Positions 13,989 through 20,405 of a stretch of DNA of 20,405 bases are shown in pieces. Both the position numbers and the translations under genes were made by a program. Source of the stretch: Rhodospirillales bacterium (GTDB lineage: Bacteria; Pseudomonadota; Alphaproteobacteria; Rhodospirillales; JAPHTL01). The stretch lies in NCBI GenBank assembly GCA_026193355.1, contig JAPHTL010000024.1:1-20405 (forward strand). Direction: 5' to 3'. Each line of letters begins with the position of its first letter. Position 1 is the first letter of the stretch. The notes under the pieces are model-generated. The model was not told where the DNA came from. It searched no databases and saw nothing but the letters and a program-made list of their open reading frames with translations.

Positions 13989-15188
13989 CTACAGTCCCAA
14001 CACCGCTTTTGCGATGATGTTCTTTTGAATTTCGTTCGATCCACCGTAGATGGAGGTCTTTCGGACGTTGAAATAGCGTGGCGCTGCGAAGGCCGCGAAG
14101 TCGGGGCCGACGGGCTCCACGTTGCTGCCATCATCGAAACGCTCCGGCGTATAAGGCAACGCGTAATAACCAGAGGCCTCGACGAACAGTTCCGTTATCG
14201 CCTGCTGGATCTCGGTTCCCTTGATCTTCAGGATCGATGATTCCGGTCCCGGCGCGCCGCCTGTCTGAACCGCCGCCAATGCCCGCAGGTCGGTAAACTC
14301 CAGCGCCATCAACTCGATTTCCACTTCCGAAAGGCGACGGCGGAAATCGTCGTCTTCCATCATTGTTGCGCCACCGCCATTGGGGATGGATGAAGCGATC
14401 TTCTTCAGCTTGCCGATCTGGTGCTTGGATCGCGCGACGCCGGCAATTCCGGTTCTCTCATGGGTCAGCAGCTTTTTGGCATAGGTCCACCCTTTGCCTT
14501 CCTCCCCGACCAGGTTTTCAACCGGTACGCGCACGTCGTCGAAGTTGACTTCGTTGACCTCGAATCCGCCGTCAATGGTCTGAATGGGGCTGACCGTGAT
14601 GCCCTTTGTCTTCATATCGATCAACAGGAACGAAATTCCTTCCTGCGGCTTGACGGTGGGGTCCGTCCGCACCAGACAGAAAATCCATTCGGCATACTGG
14701 CCAAGGGTGGTCCAGGTCTTGGTGCCGTTGACGATATAGCTGTCGCCGTCCCTGACGGCCTTTGTTCGCAGACTGGCCAGATCGGACCCGGCGCCGGGTT
14801 CGGAAAATCCCTGACACCACCACACATTGCTGTTCAGGATGTCAGGCAGATATCTTTCCTTCTGTTCCTTCGATCCGAAGGAATAGATGATCGGTGCAAC
14901 CATCGACATGCCGAACGGAACCACCGGCGGCACATCGGCGCGGGCCATCTCATTCTCGAAGATATATTTCTCTGTCGGCGACCAACCTGTGCCGCCGTAC
15001 TCGACGGGCCAGTTGGGCGCCGCCCACCCGCGTGACGCAAGCGCCTTTTGCGACCGGACCATGTCGTCCTTCGACAGTGAAACGCCGCGTCTGACCTTGT
15101 CGCGTATATCGGACGGATAGGTATTTTCAAAGAAGTCACGCACGCTGTCGCGGAAGTTTTGTTGTTCCGCCGAAAATTCCATATCCAT
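13989..15188 (-). CDS. Acyl-CoA dehydrogenase, large-subunit type (PimC-like)
   Basis: This 399-residue flavoenzyme begins MDMEFSAEQQNFRDSVRDFF and contains GFSEPGAGSDLASLRTKAV near 127-145, NGTKTWTTLGQYA, and the C-terminal RKTSIYGGSNEIQKNI. These features match PimC-like large subunits of heteromeric acyl-CoA dehydrogenases. The usual C-terminal Glu is replaced in YGGS, but E244 in LLTHERTGIAG is at the alternative position used by isovaleryl-CoA dehydrogenase, so catalysis is expected in this subunit. It is the first gene of a two-gene minus-strand unit, and GGAGA lies about 11 bases before ATG. A second in-frame ATG two codons later is an equally possible start. A promoter-like pair of hexamers lies immediately upstream at 15224-15251. 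Confidence 0.92.
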   Translation of the reverse strand: MDMEFSAEQQNFRDSVRDFFENTYPSDIRDKVRRGVSLSKDDMVRSQKALASRGWAAPNWPVEYGGTGWSPTEKYIFENEMARADVPPVVPFGMSMVAPIIYSFGSKEQKERYLPDILNSNVWWCQGFSEPGAGSDLASLRTKAVRDGDSYIVNGTKTWTTLGQYAEWIFCLVRTDPTVKPQEGISFLLIDMKTKGITVSPIQTIDGGFEVNEVNFDDVRVPVENLVGEEGKGWTYAKKLLTHERTGIAGVARSKHQIGKLKKIASSIPNGGGATMMEDDDFRRRLSEVEIELMALEFTDLRALAAVQTGGAPGPESSILKIKGTEIQQAITELFVEASGYYALPYTPERFDDGSNVEPVGPDFAAFAAPRYFNVRKTSIYGGSNEIQKNIIAKAVLGL

Positions 15189-15223
15189 GCCGTGGTTTTC
15201 TCCAAAAAAGAAATCTGATATCT

Positions 15224-15251
15224 ATTTTACTCTACGGTATGTTTCTAACAA
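15224..15251 (-). promoter_or_regulatory. Candidate sigma70-type promoter for the heteromeric acyl-CoA dehydrogenase genes
   Basis: Read on the minus strand, TTGTTA (15251-15246) and TAAAAT (15229-15224) are separated by 16 bases and match the -35 and -10 consensus at four and five of six positions. The start of transcription would fall near 15216, giving a leader of roughly 28 bases. The 91-base divergent region to the HAD gene is visibly AT-rich. No comparably good promoter for the HAD gene was found on the plus strand. Confidence 0.45.
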
Positions 15252-15279
15252 CCCCTCAATGCAGGAAACTGGAGAGTTC

Positions 15280-15915
15280 ATGATCAAAGCCGTTTTCTGG
15301 GATTTCGGCGGCGTACTGACGGTAAGCCCCTTTGCTGCTTTCCGCCGCTACGAGCGGGAAAAAGGCCTGCCCGAAGGTTTCCTGCGCCGCGTCAACGCCG
15401 AGAATCGTGACCGCAATGCCTGGGCCCGTTTCGAACGCAACGAGATTGATCTCGATACCTTTGATGCAGCGTTCGCCGATGAATCCTCGGCGCTGGGTTA
15501 TTCGGTGCCGGGAATCGACGTGGTCTCGTTGCTGCACCTTGAACTCCGCCCCGAAATGGTTGCGGCCCTGCGGACGGTGAGTGAAAGTTTCAGGACCGGG
15601 TGCATCACCAATAATGTGCAGGGGCCGGGTTCGAGCGGGGCGAACGATCCGCGGGCCGACGTGAAGGAAGTTTTTTCCATCTTCGATGCAGTCATCGAAT
15701 CGAGCAAGGCCGGGGTGCGCAAACCCGATCCGAAAATCTATCGGATTGCCTGTGACGCCATAGGTGTTCGTCCCGAGGAGTCCGTTTTTCTCGACGACCT
15801 TGGGATTAACCTGAAGCCCGCCCGCGACATGGGCATGATAACCATCAAGGTGGAAGAGCCCGATCGGGCGCTTGCGGAACTGGAGGCGGCGATCGGGCTC
15901 AGCCTCAGGGCATGA
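15280..15915 (+). CDS. HAD-superfamily hydrolase related to the N-terminal domain of ACAD10 and epoxide-hydrolase phosphatase domains
   Basis: This 211-residue protein is a HAD-fold hydrolase, probably a phosphatase. Motif I is FWDFGGVL with nucleophile D8, motif II is ITNN with T110, motif III is K148 in RKPDPKIY, and motif IV is FLDDLGINL with D172 and D173. The second Asp of the common DxD is a glycine (G10), as in some active relatives. The block from VIESSKAGVRKPDP to the C-terminus closely resembles what I remember of the HAD domain of mammalian ACAD10 and of soluble epoxide hydrolase. ATG 15280 is chosen because GGAGAG at 15270-15275 lies four bases upstream; an in-frame ATG at 15187 would give an implausible lysine-rich lead. 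Its 3' end overlaps the convergent ligase gene by 11 bases. Confidence 0.87.
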   Translation: MIKAVFWDFGGVLTVSPFAAFRRYEREKGLPEGFLRRVNAENRDRNAWARFERNEIDLDTFDAAFADESSALGYSVPGIDVVSLLHLELRPEMVAALRTVSESFRTGCITNNVQGPGSSGANDPRADVKEVFSIFDAVIESSKAGVRKPDPKIYRIACDAIGVRPEESVFLDDLGINLKPARDMGMITIKVEEPDRALAELEAAIGLSLRA

Positions 15916-17755
15916 TGACCGTGTCGTCAGGCCGTTCGCTGAACAATGCGCGCACCTTGTCCTGTCGATTGTCGAGGGCGAGACGTTGGTTGATGTAGCG
16001 CTTGTCGGTGATCTCCCCCTTGTCCAGCGAGGGCTGATCATCCAGCAGCATCGCCCGGACGATACGGGTGCTTGCGGCGGGGAAGGCCGCGTTGTGCTCG
16101 CGCAGTTTTTCGGCGATGGCGGCTTTCACGGACGGGTGGCCGGTCACTTCCGAAGCCTTGGCGTCACCGGGCAATTCCGGACAGAATCTTTTCAAAGCCG
16201 CCATGTCCGGCCAGGCAAGGATGCCCACGGCGTCCGTTCCGGTGAGCAACAGATCCTGAACAAGCGGCGACAGCGCGGAAAGAACCTTGAGGCGCAACGC
16301 CCCCGTGTTCACCCAGGTGCCGTTGGCCAGCTTGAATTCCTCGCTGGTGCGTCCGGCGAAAACCAGCCCCTGAGCAGGATCGTTCTTATCAATCCAGGCC
16401 ACGGCATCACCGGTCCTGAAGAAGCCCTCATCGTCGAACGCGGCGTGGTTCGCCGCATCGTTCCCGAAGTATCCTGGCGTGACCTGCGGCCCCTTGAGCA
16501 AGAGCGCATACTTGTCCCCGTGCGGCACCAGCTTCATGCGGGTTCCGGGGATGGGCAGGCCGATCAGGCCGACCCGATCGGTGTTCCAGTAAACGGCCGT
16601 ATCGAGGGGCGTTTCGGTCATCCCGTGTCCGGTTGTGAAGGGGATTCTCATACCGGTCTCGCTGATCGCCAATGCCTGCATCCGCTCGAACAGATCCTGC
16701 GACAGGGGCGCGCCGCCGTAGGAAAGGGACTTGAGGCGACTGAAGAAATTGCGCCGCAGCGCTTCGTCGGATTCAAGCGCCGTAGCAAGGGGGGCGTAGG
16801 CCCCGGGAACCGTGCTGAAAACCGTCGGCGCCACTTCGTGCAGATTGCGGATCGTTGTGGTGAACAGTTCGGGCGTGGGCTTTCCGTCGTCGATGTAAAG
16901 CGTGCCGCCGGCCTTGAGTATCCGGTGCAGGTTGGTGTTGCCGCCGAACGTGTGGTGCCAGGGCAGCCAATCGAGAAAGACAGTGGGGTCGTCGGGATCG
17001 ACCGGTTCCGAAATCTCGGCCAGCATGGACTGGCTGGAACAAAGCATGCGCTGGGTGTTCAGAGCGCCCTTGGGCGTCCCGGTGGACCCCGAGGTAAACA
17101 GGATCTTGGCGACGGTATCGCCATTCTGCGCGCCACGCGCCGCATCCACCGCCGGGGTTGGGGCCGCCGCGAGGAGGTCAGCGAACGCCGCCGCGCCGTT
17201 GATGGCGGATACATCCTCGGCGCAAACCACGATGGTGTCGTCACGGCGAATGGCAGCGATGGCCCTGGCGTAGCGGCTTCCGTTTTGTGCGAATATCAGG
17301 CCGGGATTGACGCTGTCGCAGATCATGCGCAACTTCGCGAAATCCCGGCTCAAAAGGGAATAGGCCGGCGATGTCGGCACGACGGGTATGCCGACCTGCA
17401 TCGCCGCGAAGGTGATCAGGACGTGTTCGAAGGTATTGGTCGAGAGAACCATTACCGGGCGGTCCGGCGTCAGCTTCATGTTCAGAAGCGCCTGCGCAAT
17501 CCGCCGCATCCTTTCCGCCGTCTCGCCGTAGCGGAGCGGCATCCAGTCGCCGCCGTCGGGTGTTCGCCTCATCAGGTAGGGGCGGTCCGGATGGGCCGCG
17601 GCCCCTTCATCCAGATAATCCAGAACGTGGGCGGGGTATTTCGGCAGGGGCCGAGGACAGTCGAGGAACAGAACGCCGTCGCCGCCGGAGGTGACCGTCA
17701 CCTCCGCGGGTGGGCGATCAAGCGGTCGAAAGGGGGGCTTTGCGCCAGTGGGCAT
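15905..17755 (-). CDS. Feruloyl-CoA-synthetase-like AMP-forming acyl-CoA ligase
   Basis: This 616-residue ANL-superfamily enzyme should activate a carboxylic acid to its CoA thioester using ATP. The P-loop is TSGSTGTPKG at 221-230, followed by LDWLPWHHTFGGN near 261-273, motif GHGMTETP at 376-383, TGD in FFRTGD, and a C-terminal GEITDKRYINQR with K585 where the catalytic lysine of this subgroup is expected. The WLPWHHTFGGN and ITDKRYINQ signatures and the length put it with feruloyl-CoA synthetase-like ligases, but that group also handles non-aromatic acids, so ferulate should not be assumed. No hydratase-lyase of the ferulate pathway is recognisable in the window. It begins three bases after the flavin oxidoreductase gene, so the two are co-transcribed. 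Confidence 0.9.
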   Translation of the reverse strand: MPTGAKPPFRPLDRPPAEVTVTSGGDGVLFLDCPRPLPKYPAHVLDYLDEGAAAHPDRPYLMRRTPDGGDWMPLRYGETAERMRRIAQALLNMKLTPDRPVMVLSTNTFEHVLITFAAMQVGIPVVPTSPAYSLLSRDFAKLRMICDSVNPGLIFAQNGSRYARAIAAIRRDDTIVVCAEDVSAINGAAAFADLLAAAPTPAVDAARGAQNGDTVAKILFTSGSTGTPKGALNTQRMLCSSQSMLAEISEPVDPDDPTVFLDWLPWHHTFGGNTNLHRILKAGGTLYIDDGKPTPELFTTTIRNLHEVAPTVFSTVPGAYAPLATALESDEALRRNFFSRLKSLSYGGAPLSQDLFERMQALAISETGMRIPFTTGHGMTETPLDTAVYWNTDRVGLIGLPIPGTRMKLVPHGDKYALLLKGPQVTPGYFGNDAANHAAFDDEGFFRTGDAVAWIDKNDPAQGLVFAGRTSEEFKLANGTWVNTGALRLKVLSALSPLVQDLLLTGTDAVGILAWPDMAALKRFCPELPGDAKASEVTGHPSVKAAIAEKLREHNAAFPAASTRIVRAMLLDDQPSLDKGEITDKRYINQRLALDNRQDKVRALFSERPDDTVIMP

Positions 17756-17758
17756 TGG

Positions 17759-18760
17759 TTATCTCCGGATCGCGTCCAAATGGTTCAGGGCGGCCCGGGC
17801 CTCTTCCTCCAGATGGCCAATGATTTGCGCCAGTGGCTCGATACGATCGGCGAAGGCGACGGATTGCCCCACCGACAGGGCGCCGTGCGCCGCATCACCG
17901 GTTTCATAGGCCACGCGCCCGACCTTGCCCGCGATGTGCGGCATCAGTTTGTCCAGATCACCGGGAAAATCGTTCTCCAGCGTCTGGACCATGTCAGTGG
18001 TTTCGTTGCGAAGGGCGCGAAGTGTGTTCCGGAGGCTTTGAAGCAGCAGGGTGGTGTCGGTTTCTCCGGCCTCCAGCAGCCTGCGCTTGTAGTCCGGGTG
18101 CGCCCAGATTTCCTCGGCGACGAGAAAGCGCGTCCCGATGAGCACACCGCCTGCGCCGAGCGCAAGCGCGGCGACAAGTTGCGCGCCGTTGCCGATCCCG
18201 CCGCCGACGAGCAGGGGCACCGATATGTCGCGCGCCGCCACGGCGGCCTGTACGATGGTTCCAACGAGGTCGAGGCCCGGATGGCCGCCGCATTCCGCGC
18301 CGACGACACAGACGGCATCGACGCCAACGGCCTGCGCCTTTTTGGCGAAGCGGACCGCGGGGACCTTGTGCATGACCTTCACACCGCCTGCATGAAGGCG
18401 CGGCAGGTAGGGTTCGGGATTCCGTCCGGACGTTTCGACGAAGCGCACGCCCTCCTCGACGATCAGGTCGAAGACCCTGTCCGTTCGTTCGCCCTCCACC
18501 AGTTTTGGCAGCATCGACACGTTGACGCCAAAGGGCGCGTCGCCGACCAGATCGCGGCATCGCCGGATCTCATCGCGCAGGCGATCGATGGAATCGAAAC
18601 TGGCGGCGGTGATAAAGCCGATGATTCCGGCATGGGCGGCGGCGGCGACGTAATTGGCGTCGGAAAGCCACTGCAATCCACCGGCGACGACGGGCAGGCG
18701 AATGCCGAACAACTTGGTAACATCGGTATCGAAAAGCTGATTTTCTTCGGTTGCGATCAC
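17759..18760 (-). CDS. FMN-dependent oxidoreductase, nitronate monooxygenase (2-nitropropane dioxygenase) family
   Basis: This 333-residue TIM-barrel flavoprotein has the family's FMN and active-site motif GAECGGHPG with H160, followed by PLLVGGGIGNGAQLVAALALGAGGVLIGTRF, the phosphate-binding end of the barrel. I start it at GTG 18760 because AGAGG lies nine bases upstream and family similarity begins soon after (FDTDVTKLFGIRLPVVAGG); a far upstream ATG at 18985 would add 75 unlikely residues across the divergent region. Known members oxidise nitronates, but others act on CoA esters, for example FabK-type enoyl reductases and the steroid-degradation protein IpdC. Co-transcription with a CoA ligase favours a CoA-ester substrate here; that is inference. 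A hairpin occludes the start region. Confidence 0.88.
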   Translation of the reverse strand: MIATEENQLFDTDVTKLFGIRLPVVAGGLQWLSDANYVAAAAHAGIIGFITAASFDSIDRLRDEIRRCRDLVGDAPFGVNVSMLPKLVEGERTDRVFDLIVEEGVRFVETSGRNPEPYLPRLHAGGVKVMHKVPAVRFAKKAQAVGVDAVCVVGAECGGHPGLDLVGTIVQAAVAARDISVPLLVGGGIGNGAQLVAALALGAGGVLIGTRFLVAEEIWAHPDYKRRLLEAGETDTTLLLQSLRNTLRALRNETTDMVQTLENDFPGDLDKLMPHIAGKVGRVAYETGDAAHGALSVGQSVAFADRIEPLAQIIGHLEEEARAALNHLDAIRR

Positions 18761-18775
18761 AGAGGACCGCCTCTG
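18760..18775 (-). promoter_or_regulatory. Start-site hairpin CAGAGG-CGGT-CCTCTG over the oxidoreductase ribosome-binding site
   Basis: On the minus-strand transcript a perfect 6-base stem with a 4-base loop includes the AGAGG Shine-Dalgarno sequence in one arm and runs into the first base of the GTG start codon in the other. Folded, it would hide the ribosome-binding site. As DNA, the same palindrome could instead be an operator in the divergent region. Confidence 0.4.
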
Positions 18776-18903
18776 CCGTTGCGGCGGATTGATATGGACA
18801 TGGCCTACCCTGGTTTTCGTTATGACTTCATTTTGATTGCCACGATGCCGGGGAAGGCGTGGGGCGTCAAGCCGGGCCGTACTAAACAGGAAGGAGAAGT
18901 TGA

Positions 18904-19680
18904 ATGGATATAAAAGGCAAGAGCGCCGTTGTGACCGGATCGGCGACGGGCCTGGGCGCCGCCGTTGCAAAGGGGCTTGCGGCAAAGGGCTGCAATGTCG
19001 TCATCAACTACACGAAAAGCGAGGCGGAGGCGCGTGAAACGGCCCTTGCTTGCGAAGCGTCGGGCGTGGAGACGATCCTCTGTCAGGCCAATGTCGCCGA
19101 TGACGCCGATTGTCGGCGCATGGCCGATGCGGCGGCCGCGAAGTGGGGAACCGTTGATGTGCTGGTCAACAATGCCGGTACGACCAGATTCGCGAACGCT
19201 GCCGATCTCGACGCGCTGAGCGGCGAGGACTTTCTGGATATTTACGCGGTCAATGTGGTTGGCGCGTATCAGATGATTCGGGCATGTGCGCCGTACATGC
19301 GAAAGCAGGGGATGGGCGCGGTTGTCAATGTTTCATCCATCACCGGGATTGCCGGAAACGGCAGCTCTGTCGCCTATGCCGCGTCGAAGGGTGCGTTGAA
19401 CACCATGACCCTGTCATTGGCGCGCGCCCTTGGTCCGGAGATCCGGATGAACGCGGTCTGTCCCGGACTGATCCAGAGCCGATGGCTGAAAAACGGGCTT
19501 GGCGAGGAAAAGTACGCCGCCGCCGTACGCCGCATCGAGGAAACGACACCGCTGCGCAAGGCGAGCACACCTGAAGACATTGCCGAGGTTGTGCTGTGGC
19601 TGGTCGAAGGGGCTGCGCATGTGACGGGTGAGACCATTCTGGTCGATGCCGGTCTGCATCTGGGATTTGGTCACAGGTAA
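18904..19680 (+). CDS. Short-chain dehydrogenase/reductase (SDR)
   Basis: This 258-residue classical SDR has the dinucleotide motif TGSATGLG with G12, G16 and G18, the NNAG motif at 89-92, and the catalytic set S145 in VSSITG with Y158 and K162 in YAASK. The end of the second strand reads INYTKSE with no acidic residue, which favours NADP(H), as in FabG-type enzymes. It would interconvert a keto and a hydroxy group; in the lva pathway an SDR reduces levulinyl-CoA to 4-hydroxyvaleryl-CoA, and a similar role is possible here but not shown. AAGGAG at 18891-18896, seven bases before ATG, is the strongest ribosome-binding site in this part. The next gene starts 23 bases after its stop. A general 3-ketoacyl reductase is the main alternative. 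Confidence 0.92.
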   Translation: MDIKGKSAVVTGSATGLGAAVAKGLAAKGCNVVINYTKSEAEARETALACEASGVETILCQANVADDADCRRMADAAAAKWGTVDVLVNNAGTTRFANAADLDALSGEDFLDIYAVNVVGAYQMIRACAPYMRKQGMGAVVNVSSITGIAGNGSSVAYAASKGALNTMTLSLARALGPEIRMNAVCPGLIQSRWLKNGLGEEKYAAAVRRIEETTPLRKASTPEDIAEVVLWLVEGAAHVTGETILVDAGLHLGFGHR

Positions 19681-19703
19681 TCCGGGGAAGGGAGTAACGA
19701 ACC

Positions 19704-20405
19704 ATGAGCAACGAACTGATTGAACGGGTGGAATACGGGGTCGCCGTCCTGACCATGAACCGTCCGGAGCGGCGGAACGCCCTGACCCGACCCATGTTGG
19801 CGGACATGCTGTCCGCGTTGAATCGTTTTGCCGCCGATGATGCGGTCGGTGTCGTGGTGTTGACGGGGACACCACCCGGGTTTTGCGCCGGTGGTGATGT
19901 CAAAGCGATGGCCGAAGGGGCGGAATTCGCCGACAGCAGCCTTGAAGGCAAGACCCGGGAACTGCGGGCGGTGATGGAGGTATCGCGGATGTTGCACGAC
20001 ATGCCGAAACCGACCGTCGCCATGGTCGGCGGCGCGGCGGCGGGCGCGGGCTTGTCGATGGCCATGGCGTGCGATCTGCGCGTCGCTGCGGAATCGGCGA
20101 AGTTCACCACCGCATTCGCCAAGGTGGGTTATTCCGGTGATTTCGGGGGCAGTTATTTCCTGACGCGTCTGGTCGGCACCGCGAAGGCGCGGGAGCTGTA
20201 TTATACGGCGGCCGCATTGAGCGCCGCAGAAGCGCTGGCGTTGGGGATCGTCAACAGGGTCGTTCCCGATGCCGATCTTGAAGCGGAATGCCTTGGGCTG
20301 GCGCGTTCTCTTGCTGCTGGACCGCGTGTCGCGCTCGGCTACATGAAGCGCAACCTGAACGCGGCTGAAACGCAACCGCTGTCGCAGGTGATGGATATGG
20401 AGGCC
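19704..20405 (+). CDS. Enoyl-CoA hydratase/isomerase (crotonase) family protein, 3' end outside window
   Basis: The frame from ATG 19704 is open to the window edge, giving 234 residues of a protein that is usually about 260. It shows the crotonase fold: MNRPERRNALT, the oxyanion-hole segment CAGGDVKAM at 61-69, AAGAGLSMAMACDLR at 112-126 and FAKVGYSGDFGGSYFLTRLVG. Neither of the two glutamates of true hydratases is present: the first site is S118, and the second region carries D146 in SGDFGGS. An aspartate there with serine or glycine at the first site is typical of isomerase-type members such as PaaG, so double-bond isomerisation is more likely than hydration. GGGGAAGGGAG upstream supplies the ribosome-binding site. 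It is probably co-transcribed with the SDR. Confidence 0.9.
   Translation, partial: MSNELIERVEYGVAVLTMNRPERRNALTRPMLADMLSALNRFAADDAVGVVVLTGTPPGFCAGGDVKAMAEGAEFADSSLEGKTRELRAVMEVSRMLHDMPKPTVAMVGGAAAGAGLSMAMACDLRVAAESAKFTTAFAKVGYSGDFGGSYFLTRLVGTAKARELYYTAAALSAAEALALGIVNRVVPDADLEAECLGLARSLAAGPRVALGYMKRNLNAAETQPLSQVMDMEA

Noticed and set aside
15905..17755. A ferulate degradation locus
   Set aside because: The ligase resembles feruloyl-CoA synthetases, but no vanillin dehydrogenase or feruloyl-CoA hydratase-lyase is recognisable, so the substrate is left open.
15872..18913. A 1013-codon open frame on the plus strand opposite the CoA ligase and flavin oxidoreductase genes
   Set aside because: Both minus-strand genes carry clear family motifs, and the antisense translation is rich in Arg, Gly, His and Gln without recognisable domains. 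Long antisense frames of this kind are expected in GC-rich genes.

Overview
The window looks like a chromosomal catabolic cluster from a GC-rich, probably alphaproteobacterial genome (Rhodospirillales-like is a guess from gene content and style). It is devoted to uptake and CoA-dependent beta-oxidation of an unidentified carboxylic acid. I see no insertion sequence, phage gene, CRISPR array, tRNA or rRNA.

Layout. (1) 1-430 is the C-terminal part of a TetR/AcrR regulator. (2) 431-819 is a non-coding leader with an AT-rich promoter-like island, a phased GGGAAG repeat and several inverted repeats. (3) 820-12825 is a ten-gene plus-strand unit: a Liv-type ABC importer (periplasmic binding protein, two permeases, two ATPases), a bifunctional enoyl-CoA hydratase/3-hydroxyacyl-CoA dehydrogenase, a thiolase, an APH-fold kinase, an ACAD10/11-type acyl-CoA dehydrogenase and an MFS transporter. 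(4) 12826-15188, minus strand, encodes the small and large subunits of a heteromeric (PimD/PimC-like) acyl-CoA dehydrogenase. (5) 15280-15915, plus, is a HAD hydrolase resembling the N-terminal domain of ACAD10. (6) 15905-18760, minus, is a flavin oxidoreductase of the nitronate monooxygenase family followed by a feruloyl-CoA-synthetase-like CoA ligase. (7) 18904 to the right edge, plus, is an SDR oxidoreductase and the start of a crotonase-fold protein that continues past the window.

How it may work together (inference). The importer brings in an acid, the ligase makes its CoA thioester, the dehydrogenases, hydratase/dehydrogenase and thiolase shorten it, and the kinase plus ACAD10/11-type enzyme remove a 4-hydroxyl group by phosphorylation and elimination. 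The last step is known from the Pseudomonas putida levulinate (lva) pathway and from mammalian ACAD10/ACAD11. The three domains of ACAD10 (HAD, APH kinase, ACAD) occur here as three separate genes, and an SDR and CoA ligase of the kinds used by the lva pathway are also present. That combination with a dedicated ABC importer is the most interesting content. Other notable points are an ABC ATPase pair in which all motif deviations fall in one composite ATP site, and a 1:2 / 2:3 / 3:4 set of competing hairpins between the binding-protein gene and the first permease gene.
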